Origin: Actinomycetes bacterium
GTDB taxonomy: Bacteria; Actinomycetota; Acidimicrobiia; Acidimicrobiales; Acidimicrobiaceae
NCBI GenBank assembly: GCA_021823045.1
Contig: JAKAPB010000148.1
Span: 1 to 5,838 of the forward strand
Direction of reading: 5' to 3'
Length of the DNA stretch: 5,838 nt
Under the pieces are notes generated by a model, which had not been told where the DNA came from, made no database searches, and was given only the letters and a program-made list of their open reading frames with translations. A program made the position numbers and the translations under genes. Shown here in pieces: positions 1-5,838 of this stretch (position 1 is its first letter; each line of letters starts with the position of its first letter).

Positions 1-2
1 TC

Positions 3-650
3 CGATCTAATTCGGCTTTTTTGTCCCTGACAAGTCTCGTGACGGTTCAAGGTTTTCTGCTTCCGATGGCGGTAGCCTTTGTCGCAGGTGATTCGATTGC
101 CGGAGAGGCGCAGAACGGATCTTTGAGGTACCTTTTGGTCGCTCCAATCTCCAGGATCCGCCTAGTGCTAATTAAGGTTTTCGCTGGGATCGTTTTTGGG
201 ATGGCGGCGTCAACGGTGATTGTGGTCTCTGGCTGGATTGCCGGCCTTTTGCTCTTCCCTCACGGTCCGGTAGTTACCCTTTCGGGGAAGTTGATCACCG
301 AAACCAAGGGTTTTGAGCTTTCCCTGCTCGCAGCGCTTGCAGTTGGTCTGTCTATGATCTCGATCGTTGCCATATCCGTCATGGCATCGACATTTACTGA
401 GTCACCTGTTGCGGCAGTGGCTGTTGGACTTGCCGTAGCTATTGTGTCAGAGATTTTAGATCCAATTCCCCAGCTGAGCGGAATAGCACCGCTGCTCCTG
501 TCGAACTATTGGCAGGCCTTCATTAGTTTTTTTAGATCTCCAGCTGACTTCGTGCCATTGTACAAAGAACTTCTGTCCCAACTCTGCTGGCTACTGTTTG
601 GCCTGAGCGGCGCTCTGCTCAACTTCAGAAACAAAGACGTACTCAACTGA
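3..650 (+). CDS. ABC-2 type transporter permease, C-terminal part (cut by left edge)
   Basis: Membrane subunit of an ABC-2 family transporter, which moves a substrate across the cytoplasmic membrane using a separate ATPase. The reading frame is open to the window edge with no stop, so the gene begins outside; a TTG at 21 is only an internal Leu. Counting from the codon at position 3, a membrane segment at about 12-28 is followed by GDSIAGE (29-35) and the cytoplasmic stretch LRYLLVAPISR, the typical ABC-2 pattern of a (G)D-x-I-A-x-E motif followed by a T/S-L-R-x-L-L-x-x-P-x-S-R-like loop. Further hydrophobic segments lie at about 55-85, 106-126, 134-150 and 190-207. The end, GALLNFRNKDVLN, resembles the usual C-terminal F-R-x-[RK]-D tail. 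Family members are usually near 260-280 residues with the GDxIAGE motif near 80-95, so about 60 residues are missing upstream. The ATPase partner would be expected upstream, outside the window. Substrate cannot be inferred. Confidence 0.85.
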   Translation, partial: RSNSAFLSLTSLVTVQGFLLPMAVAFVAGDSIAGEAQNGSLRYLLVAPISRIRLVLIKVFAGIVFGMAASTVIVVSGWIAGLLLFPHGPVVTLSGKLITETKGFELSLLAALAVGLSMISIVAISVMASTFTESPVAAVAVGLAVAIVSEILDPIPQLSGIAPLLLSNYWQAFISFFRSPADFVPLYKELLSQLCWLLFGLSGALLNFRNKDVLN

Positions 651-767
651 ATTATCAAGCGAGCTAAGATCCAGAAATGGAAGCGTCACTCTTTAGCATG
701 AGTGCCTAGGTGGGATATGGGGTAGTGTCTAGCTGGGTGTCGCTGCTCGGTGGTTTGGTGCGATATT

Positions 768-773
768 AGGGAG
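768..773 (+). promoter_or_regulatory. Ribosome binding site of gabD
   Basis: AGGGAG lies seven bases before the ATG at 781, a good Shine-Dalgarno match at ideal spacing. It supports this ATG as the start. No convincing -35/-10 pair was found in the 130-base gap upstream, so the promoter is not placed. Confidence 0.75.
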
Positions 774-780
774 AAGAGAT

Positions 781-2250
781 ATGGTGAACATCGACGAGAA
801 GTCCATTTTGGATTCGGTAGCCAAGACGCTTTTTATCGGTGGGAAATGGCGTCCAGCGTCAAATGGTGCTGTGTTTAGAGTCGAAGACCCCTCCACAAAA
901 CTCACCATCGCAGAAGTTGCAGACGCTACCGCAAAGGATGCTGCTGACGCCCTCGATGCGTGTGTGTCAGTGCAAAACTCCTGGGCTGGGACGCCACCTA
1001 GAGTGAGAGCGGAGATCCTCAGGAGGGCCTTTGAGCTGATTTTAGCTCGCTCAGATGAGTTAGCACTCTTGATGACTCTCGAGATGGGTAAGCCCATTGC
1101 CGAATCAAAGGGCGAGGTGGCTTACGCAGCGGAGTTCTTCAGATGGTTCTCAGAAGAAGCCGTTCGCGTAAACGGAGATTATTACACTGCCCCTGATGGA
1201 AACGCGCGGGTCATGACTTTAAGACAGCCGGTCGGACCCAGTCTCTTGATAACGCCGTGGAATTTCCCACTCGCCATGGGCACGCGCAAGATAGGACCGG
1301 CTCTCGCTGCCGGATGTACCGTAATCGTCAAGCCAGCGGAGCAGACGCCATTGTGCATGGCGGCTTTGATGTCCATACTTGAGGAAGCGGGCCTACCATC
1401 TGGCGTTGTCAATATGATCACATCTTCGGATCCCGGCGCGGTGACTGAGCCCCTTATCTCTGATTCCAGGTTGAGGAAGCTGTCCTTTACCGGGTCGACC
1501 GAGGTTGGCAAACTCCTGATGTCTCAGGCTTCTCGGGGCCTTCTTAGGCTCTCGATGGAGTTGGGTGGAAATGCACCGCTAATAGTATTTGCTGACAGCG
1601 ACTTAGACAAAGCCGTCAACGGAGCCGTATTTGCAAAAATGCGGAACATGGGCGAGGCATGCACGTCGGCAAATCGAATCTTTGTGGAGAATTCCATTGT
1701 GGATGAGTTCTCTGAAAGGCTCGCTCATGCTATGGCTGAGCTCAAGGTTGGCCGTGGAACGCAAGACGGTGTCCAGGTTGGACCCCTGATCGACCAGCCA
1801 GCGATAGATAAGGTGACGAGTTTGATTGACGATGCCACCTCCAGGGGGGCTCGAATCGTAACTGGTGGATCGAATCTTGACATGTCGGGTTACTTTTATT
1901 CTCCGACGGTATTGGTGGGTGTCGACTCAGAATGGAGGATTGCTCAAGAGGAGATTTTCGGACCTATAGCACCGATCTATTCTTTCTCCTCTGAGGACGA
2001 GGCGATCTCAATGGCCAACAATACCAACTACGGTTTGGTTGCCTACCTCTTTACGGAGAACCTCAATCGAGCGCTACGGGTTACCGAAAGGCTTGAGACG
2101 GGGATGATTGGTCTAAATCAGGGGCTGGTCTCGAACGCCGCAGCACCATTTGGGGGCGTCAAGCATTCTGGATTCGGCCGGGAAGGCGGATTCGAAGGTA
2201 TCAACGAGTACCTATATATCAAATATATTGCGATCAACCACAAGGGTTGA
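781..2250 (+). CDS. gabD: Succinate-semialdehyde dehydrogenase (GabD family, probably NAD-preferring)
   Basis: Cytoplasmic aldehyde dehydrogenase oxidising succinate semialdehyde to succinate, the last step of the GABA shunt and related routes into the TCA cycle. The 489 residues match the family length. Seen motifs: TPWNFP with oxyanion Asn161, KPAEQTP with Lys184, FTGSTEVG (237-244) of the cofactor fold, MELGGNAP with general base Glu260, GEACTSANR with catalytic Cys294, and EEIFGP with Glu391. Three residues equivalent to the carboxylate-binding set of human SSADH (Arg213, Arg334, Ser498) appear as Arg169, Arg288 and Ser451 when aligned by their distance from the catalytic Asn, Cys and PFGG motif. 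This favours SSADH over a generic aldehyde dehydrogenase. Glu187 in KPAEQTP is typical of NAD-preferring members, whereas E. coli GabD has Ser there. The second cysteine of the human redox switch is Ser296 here. No transaminase, GABA transporter or other gab gene is adjacent. The start is supported by AGGGAG seven bases upstream. A related semialdehyde substrate, for example glutarate semialdehyde, remains possible. Confidence 0.9.
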   Translation: MVNIDEKSILDSVAKTLFIGGKWRPASNGAVFRVEDPSTKLTIAEVADATAKDAADALDACVSVQNSWAGTPPRVRAEILRRAFELILARSDELALLMTLEMGKPIAESKGEVAYAAEFFRWFSEEAVRVNGDYYTAPDGNARVMTLRQPVGPSLLITPWNFPLAMGTRKIGPALAAGCTVIVKPAEQTPLCMAALMSILEEAGLPSGVVNMITSSDPGAVTEPLISDSRLRKLSFTGSTEVGKLLMSQASRGLLRLSMELGGNAPLIVFADSDLDKAVNGAVFAKMRNMGEACTSANRIFVENSIVDEFSERLAHAMAELKVGRGTQDGVQVGPLIDQPAIDKVTSLIDDATSRGARIVTGGSNLDMSGYFYSPTVLVGVDSEWRIAQEEIFGPIAPIYSFSSEDEAISMANNTNYGLVAYLFTENLNRALRVTERLETGMIGLNQGLVSNAAAPFGGVKHSGFGREGGFEGINEYLYIKYIAINHKG

Positions 2251-2269
2251 AAAGTCCTGCAGGTGATTT

Positions 2270-2303
2270 AGGTTGGGCCGCCCAGTAAGCGGCGGCCCAA
2301 CTT
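2270..2303. terminator. Hairpin between convergent genes, probable bidirectional terminator
   Basis: A perfect 11-base inverted repeat, GTTGGGCCGCC (2272-2282) and GGCGGCCCAAC (2291-2301), encloses an 8-base loop. One G-T and one A-T pair extend it to 13 pairs (2270-2303). It begins 19 bases after the gabD stop, in the gap between the ends of gabD and pat, where a terminator for both is expected. There is no long T run on either strand (TTCCAC follows on plus), so it is a U-poor hairpin of the kind common in actinobacteria. Termination in either direction is inferred. Confidence 0.75.
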
Positions 2304-2314
2304 CCACACTATTA

Positions 2315-2332
2315 CACTGCAGTGCCTGCACT
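2315..2332. repeat. Small overlapping palindromes downstream of the main hairpin
   Basis: CACTGCAGTG (2315-2324) is a perfect 10-base palindrome. It overlaps AGTGC (2321-2325) and GCACT (2328-2332), which form a second dyad with a 2-base gap. The two structures are mutually exclusive. They may add to termination on the minus strand after pat, or be chance; no function is claimed. Confidence 0.3.
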
Positions 2333-2391
2333 AGACGATCACCGATACTCTGAGTTCAATGGGTGAGCGAGAGCCACCGAGAGATGTAGGC

Positions 2392-5061
2392 CTACCTTAA
2401 ACTCCTAGTTAGTATCGTGGTTGCCGGAGCCCAGTTGGTAACTTTTAGCTTGACACCGCTTATATGGTAGCCCTTCTCCAGAATGTAGAGATTTTCGAAT
2501 GAAAGGCGCTCGACCTCAAACATATCGTCTGCTAACTTTGCGATTCGGCAGATGATGGATTCTAGACTCTTTCGATCTACTGCTGGGCCTCCTCTCCTTC
2601 CGTTGAGGACCTGAGATCCAGGCATGGAGTCGATCAACCTGGTTACGTCGGGATATTCTTGAGGATTTGCTTTTATTGTCCGCTGGCCCAACACGTCGGT
2701 GACGAAGCCGGCCAGACCGATTGAAAGAAAGACTCCAAAAGATATATCGTGTATGAGCTGTAAATTGAGGTTGACAACGCTTTGGGAATCGGTTGGGACA
2801 AATTTACTTCTTGGGTCGAACACTATACCGTAGGCGCCGAGGACCTCTTGGATCTCGGAGTCCCTCAAATATTGCGTGACTCGCGCCAGGGAGCTGTCTT
2901 CTTCATGTCCGCTTGCTCCGTCATCCAGGTTGCCAGAACCAGATAATGCATTTACAAGAACGGCTTTAGCTCGGGATGAGTCGATGCCAGTCAACTCCCA
3001 CAATTCGTGTTCAGGTCTCTGACGCCATTGGGCATAGAGTGCCATGTTTCCAAGCGCCATTGCCGCACTCTCGGGAAATGCAAAGTATGGTATCGTCTTT
3101 GTCCCTGAGGTTAGGGCATTAGGAACCGAAGAAAGTGCGAGAAAGTTAGCCAGCACGGGTTTTGTCGAATCGATCGATTGTGAGGCCGCTACGGTGCTCA
3201 CCGCCTCGGCGACGGCCACTACTGCATGAGTAGCCGTCGACGGGGCGGAATCGAAGACTGCAGATGCGGACGAGGAGTCACCAGAGCCGAGAACCATGGG
3301 GTCCAGTGTCACCGTTGGTATGTACGAGACGATAACGGAGTCGATGCCGGGATCACTTAGAACTATTTCGAGAGCCGTGCCAAAGGATTCAGCGTTGGAC
3401 TGATTGGGGAGCTCTACGGGATTGCCGACCCGGCCATTTGAACCCGCTAACTCCCTCAACTGTATTTGTGAGCCTTCTGAAAGGATCGGTATTTCGAGAC
3501 CGACCGCTTTGCAAGCGTCGGCTACTAGTGGTGCAGGTCCTCCTGAGTTTGAAAGGATTGCCACCCTATTTCCTTTAGGAAGTGGCTGGTTCACGATCGC
3601 CTGAGCTAGTTCGAATAGCTGCTCTAAGGTATCGACCCGCAATACACCGGTCTGTTCGAAAAGTGCCTCTACCGCCATGTCGTTGGGTAAGTTCAAATCG
3701 AGCGATGACATGGTCTCGATATCTTTTGATTGGTACCTCTTGGATTTTACTGCGATAATCGGTTTCGAGCGAGATACCCTTCTGGCGACTCTTGCGAAGG
3801 TACGTGGATTGCCAAAGTCCTCGATGTACAGCATGACTACTTTGGTATTTGGGTCAGTCTCCCAATAGTTGAGTAAGTCATTTCCCGATATGTCAGCCTT
3901 GTTGCCCGAAGAGACGAAAGTCGCCATGCCGAGACCCCTGCGCCTAGCTTCTTCGAGGATCGCAAGGGAAAGAGGCCCAGATTGAGCGTGCAGACTAGCA
4001 CCCCCGCGTAGGATCGGAAATGGGCTCAGCGAGGCGTTGAGGGAAATTCCAGGTGTGGAATTTGCAATCCCCATCGAGTTTGGGCCCACTATTCGCATCC
4101 CATTGCGCCGCGCTAAGCGGACAAGTTGCCGCTCGTTCTCCTTGCCCTCCTCGGAGGCCTCTGAGAAACCCGAACTCATGATTACGAGTTCTCCGACTTT
4201 CGCCTCCGCTGCGTCAAGAACTACCTCCTCCATCTTGTCGGAACGCACTGCTATTATTGCGACATCAACCCTGTCGGGCACCTCGGTGAGCTTTGAGTAA
4301 GCCCTGACCCCGGCTACTGAGTGGGCATTTGGATTTATAGGGTAGACGCATCCTGAAAATCCGGCAGCGAGTATGTTTGCCATCACCCGATGTCCAATAG
4401 ATCCCGGCCTTCTAGAGGCGCCAACGACCGCTACCGTCTTGGGGTTGAGTAGCCGAGAGATGTTTCTTTCCAGAGCTACCCGTTCTCTTCGATACATGGC
4501 CGCAATTGACTCTTCGGTGCTCGATATGTCGAAGGTCACTCTGACGACGCCGTCTTGAAATACCCTCTTGTCAGAGAAGCCCGCATCGTGAAAGACGCGA
4601 AGCATCTTGGAGTTTTCCGGCAGCGTGTCGGCGACAAAGCGGCTAATTCCATTTTCCTTAGCGGCTGCGGCAAGATGCTCAAGCATAAGCGAAGCGAGGC
4701 CCCGTCCTTGATGGGCGTCATCGACTAGGAATGCCACTTCAGCGACTGAGGAGCCTGGAATCCGGTCGTACCTACTGATGGCGATTATTTCTTGACCGAG
4801 CAGCGCCACTAGTGCTAATCGATCGACGTAATCGACGTTTACAAAGCGCTCGAGCATGGTCGGTGTCAGCTTTGGCAGTGGGGTGAAGAAGCGAAAGTAG
4901 ATGGTTTCAGGGCTGAGCCTGGAGTGAAGGGCTTCGACCCGATCGGCATCCTCTGGTTTTACCGGCCGAACATATACAGTGGAGCCGTCGGCGATGACGA
5001 CATCGGTCTCCCAGCGGCTGGGGTATTGCGGATTTAAATCTGGCACCTCAAGTGCCTCCAT
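2392..5061 (-). CDS. pat: Pat-like protein lysine acetyltransferase: N-terminal GNAT fused to acyl-CoA synthetase (ADP-forming)-like region
   Basis: Probable cytoplasmic protein acetyltransferase transferring acetyl from acetyl-CoA to lysines of enzymes such as acetyl-CoA synthetase; activity is inferred from family. Domains: GNAT at about 22-178, with VAEVAFLVDDAHQGRGLA (106-123) holding Glu108 and the acetyl-CoA pyrophosphate loop QGRGLA. A Rossmann CoA-binding domain spans about 203-335 (VVGASRRPGSIG, YPINPN, VGPNSMGI). Succinyl-CoA-ligase-like parts span about 350-670 (SSGNKADISGNDLLNYW, ILSNSGGPAPLVADAC). An ATP-grasp-like remnant lies at about 728-875 (FGVFLSIGLAG, then NGRRGGPAVD and IAKLADD). 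This order is reversed from Salmonella Pat and typical of actinobacterial homologues. Oddities: the loop after IIAVKSKR lacks the SHTGA-type phosphohistidine motif of active ADP-forming synthetases, and about 70-80 residues of the ATP-grasp core seem absent near residue 765. The frame is intact, so this is not an obvious pseudogene. The ATG at 5061 is the first start after an in-frame stop; no clear Shine-Dalgarno precedes it. The gene starts 28 bases after the rrf2 stop, suggesting cotranscription. Confidence 0.85.
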   Translation of the reverse strand: MEALEVPDLNPQYPSRWETDVVIADGSTVYVRPVKPEDADRVEALHSRLSPETIYFRFFTPLPKLTPTMLERFVNVDYVDRLALVALLGQEIIAISRYDRIPGSSVAEVAFLVDDAHQGRGLASLMLEHLAAAAKENGISRFVADTLPENSKMLRVFHDAGFSDKRVFQDGVVRVTFDISSTEESIAAMYRRERVALERNISRLLNPKTVAVVGASRRPGSIGHRVMANILAAGFSGCVYPINPNAHSVAGVRAYSKLTEVPDRVDVAIIAVRSDKMEEVVLDAAEAKVGELVIMSSGFSEASEEGKENERQLVRLARRNGMRIVGPNSMGIANSTPGISLNASLSPFPILRGGASLHAQSGPLSLAILEEARRRGLGMATFVSSGNKADISGNDLLNYWETDPNTKVVMLYIEDFGNPRTFARVARRVSRSKPIIAVKSKRYQSKDIETMSSLDLNLPNDMAVEALFEQTGVLRVDTLEQLFELAQAIVNQPLPKGNRVAILSNSGGPAPLVADACKAVGLEIPILSEGSQIQLRELAGSNGRVGNPVELPNQSNAESFGTALEIVLSDPGIDSVIVSYIPTVTLDPMVLGSGDSSSASAVFDSAPSTATHAVVAVAEAVSTVAASQSIDSTKPVLANFLALSSVPNALTSGTKTIPYFAFPESAAMALGNMALYAQWRQRPEHELWELTGIDSSRAKAVLVNALSGSGNLDDGASGHEEDSSLARVTQYLRDSEIQEVLGAYGIVFDPRSKFVPTDSQSVVNLNLQLIHDISFGVFLSIGLAGFVTDVLGQRTIKANPQEYPDVTRLIDSMPGSQVLNGRRGGPAVDRKSLESIICRIAKLADDMFEVERLSFENLYILEKGYHISGVKLKVTNWAPATTILTRSLR

Positions 5062-5089
5062 TTCTAAGTACGGGCCCTATTAGGCTGCG

Positions 5090-5608
5090 TCAGATTCCCC
5101 TGGATAGCGTCTGTTTTGAATCGAAGCCACCGTTGGAGGCTGATTCATGGGAATGGGAGGTGGAGGGGTCGAGTGTCTCATTTGCTTTAGTACCCCTGGA
5201 CCGGTCTACCATCTCGGCGAGGGTGTATGAATGCAGGTGGCTTCTCATATGCGCTCCGACTTCCGACCAGACGCCTAAAAGAACACACTGTCCTTCGTGC
5301 TCGCATGCGCCGTTTTCGTGTGGTTCTCCGAAATCACCCGCAACAATTGGACCATCCACGGCCGAGACGATCTGAGCGAGGGTGATTTCTGAGGGAGATC
5401 TGGCAAGAATGTATCCACCGCCTACTCCCCGTTTAGATCGCACCAAGCCTGCGCCTTTTAGCGCCAAGAGGATCTGTTCGAGATACGGTTGCGGAAGGCC
5501 CGTCCTTTCGGCCACTTCGTGGACTGAGGTTGGGCCAGGTTCATCTTCATGTAGCGCAAGGGACAATAAAGCCCTTGATGCATAGTCACCTCTAGTCGAC
5601 ACCTTCAC
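5090..5608 (-). CDS. Rrf2 family transcriptional regulator (possible Fe-S or redox sensor)
   Basis: DNA-binding regulator of the Rrf2 family (relatives: IscR, NsrR, RsrR, CymR). The N-terminal winged helix is clear: VSTRGDYASRALLSLA (3-18), VHEVAERTGLPQPYLEQIL (29-47) as the recognition region, and the wing LVRSKRGVGGGYILAR (55-70). The C-terminal part ends with YTLAEMVDR, like the dimerisation-helix end of IscR (TLGELV). The cluster loop has Cys102 and Cys108 (spacing as IscR Cys98 and Cys104); the position of IscR Cys92 is Pro96, next to His97, and IscR His107 is Leu111. Cluster binding is therefore uncertain. A Ser-rich tail (about 137-172) exceeds the usual length. The start is GTG. Family N termini (M-K-x-S-T-R-G-D-Y) favour 5608, but a GGAG at 5611-5614 is only two bases from it and eight from the GTG at 5602, so a product two residues shorter is possible. 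It lies just upstream of pat and probably regulates it and itself. Confidence 0.88.
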   Translation of the reverse strand: MKVSTRGDYASRALLSLALHEDEPGPTSVHEVAERTGLPQPYLEQILLALKGAGLVRSKRGVGGGYILARSPSEITLAQIVSAVDGPIVAGDFGEPHENGACEHEGQCVLLGVWSEVGAHMRSHLHSYTLAEMVDRSRGTKANETLDPSTSHSHESASNGGFDSKQTLSRGI

Positions 5609-5610
5609 TG

Positions 5611-5614
5611 CTCC
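5611..5614 (-). promoter_or_regulatory. Shine-Dalgarno of the rrf2 gene (bears on its start)
   Basis: On the minus strand GGAG sits two bases before GTG 5608 and eight bases before GTG 5602. The spacing favours initiation at 5602 (170 residues), while the family N terminus favours 5608 (172 residues). Confidence 0.45.
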
Positions 5615-5651
5615 ATCGTAGTCAGATTGAGCGGTGTCTTATGATTTGTCC

Positions 5652-5690
5652 TCAATTGATAAGCATTCGTCACAAACTAACAGTTCACAA
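5652..5690 (-). promoter_or_regulatory. Candidate operator/promoter region upstream of rrf2
   Basis: This stretch, 44-82 bases upstream of the rrf2 GTG, holds three structured elements. TCAATTGA (5652-5659) is a perfect 8-base palindrome. TCACAA occurs twice (5670-5675 and 5685-5690) with nine bases between. Between and overlapping the copies is the dyad AACT-AAC-AGTT (5675-5685). Rrf2 regulators often bind and repress their own promoters, so an autoregulatory site here is plausible. It does not clearly match any Rrf2 operator consensus I know, and I could not place a convincing -35/-10 pair. Confidence 0.3.
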
Positions 5691-5699
5691 GAGGGGAAA

Positions 5700-5783
5700 A
5701 TGTGGGCGGCACGGTCAAATGGTGCTGTTTCGGTCCACTTGAAAATTAGCCGGAAGTTCACAGGCTCACAGAGGCCTAGATGA
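5700..5783 (+). CDS. Possible 27-residue small ORF, divergent from rrf2
   Basis: An ATG at 5700 follows GAGGGG (5691-5696) with a three-base spacer, close but workable for a Shine-Dalgarno. The frame runs 27 codons to TGA, starting MWAARSNGAV and ending TGSQRPR. The peptide is basic, with no membrane segment and no cysteine. It could be a leader peptide for a gene beyond the right edge, or chance. I do not recognise it. The 230-base stretch from 5609 to the window end holds no other gene candidate. Confidence 0.2.
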   Translation: MWAARSNGAVSVHLKISRKFTGSQRPR

Positions 5784-5822
5784 GGCCAACTGCTCCTTGG
5801 AGCGAAAATGTAGGCTTGCGTT

Positions 5823-5838
5823 AAAAGGAGCGGCCTTT
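5823..5838 (+). other. Right-edge AAAAGGAG: ribosome binding site of a gene outside, or part of a hairpin
   Basis: AAAAGGAG (5823-5830) is a strong Shine-Dalgarno-like sequence. No start codon lies in the remaining eight bases, so a gene could begin just outside. The same bases form a short dyad, AAAGG (5824-5828) with CCTTT (5834-5838), around a five-base loop, which could be half of a weak terminator if T residues follow. The window edge prevents a decision. Confidence 0.3.

Noticed and set aside
687..704. Inverted repeat CACTC-N8-GAGTG after the permease gene, a possible terminator
   Set aside because: Only five pairs, an eight-base loop and no following T run; too weak to call.
677..709. 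Ten-codon ORF (ATG to TAG) between the permease and gabD
   Set aside because: No Shine-Dalgarno sequence and too short to distinguish from chance.
729..1097. Minus-strand 122-codon ORF overlapping the gabD start
   Set aside because: Antisense to a well-supported dehydrogenase; composition is Ser/Ala-rich and no domain is recognisable.
1182..1511. Minus-strand 109-codon ORF inside gabD
   Set aside because: Lies opposite the conserved catalytic region of gabD with no recognisable family; an antisense shadow.
2256..2263. CCTGCAGG palindrome just after the gabD stop
   Set aside because: An isolated 8-base palindrome with no link to the hairpin or to other copies; probably chance.
2392..5061. 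Frameshift or pseudogene in pat as the explanation for the missing ATP-grasp core
   Set aside because: The frame is open throughout and recognisable C-terminal motifs continue after the gap, so an in-frame deletion or lineage-specific short form fits better than decay.
5052..5375. Plus-strand 107-codon ORF across the end of rrf2 and start of pat
   Set aside because: Opposite two recognised genes, with no motif or plausible ribosome binding site.

Overview
This window looks like chromosomal DNA from an actinobacterium of moderate GC content (roughly half GC by eye). The main clue is the large minus-strand protein, whose domain order (acetyltransferase first, CoA-ligase-like part second) is the arrangement I know from actinobacterial Pat proteins. 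The moderate GC could fit a lineage such as the Acidimicrobiia, but that is a guess. I see no phage, insertion sequence, CRISPR array, tRNA or rRNA.

Layout: (1) 3-650, plus strand: the C-terminal part of an ABC-2 type membrane permease, cut by the left edge. (2) 651-780: a short gap with a G-rich segment and a good ribosome binding site. (3) 781-2250, plus strand: a complete succinate-semialdehyde dehydrogenase (GabD family) with its catalytic and substrate-carboxylate residues intact. (4) 2251-2391: the gap between convergent genes, holding a strong GC-rich hairpin that probably terminates transcription. (5) 2392-5061, minus strand: an 889-residue Pat-like protein, GNAT acetyltransferase fused to a CoA-binding/acyl-CoA-synthetase-like region. 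Its ATP-grasp part appears to lack its nucleotide-binding core. (6) 5090-5608, minus strand: an Rrf2-family regulator 28 bases upstream of pat and probably in one operon with it. (7) 5609-5838: intergenic DNA with candidate operator repeats, a possible 27-residue plus-strand ORF, and at the right edge a sequence that is either a ribosome binding site or part of a hairpin.

How the genes may work together: the dehydrogenase feeds succinate to the TCA cycle. The rrf2-pat pair suggests that expression of a protein lysine acetyltransferase is tied to a redox, Fe-S or nitric-oxide type signal. The most unusual points are the apparent loss of catalytic ligase elements in Pat, which would make that half a sensor or scaffold, and an Rrf2 protein that keeps only two of the usual three cysteines. 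No clearly new system is evident; the rrf2-pat pair is the best candidate for a second look.
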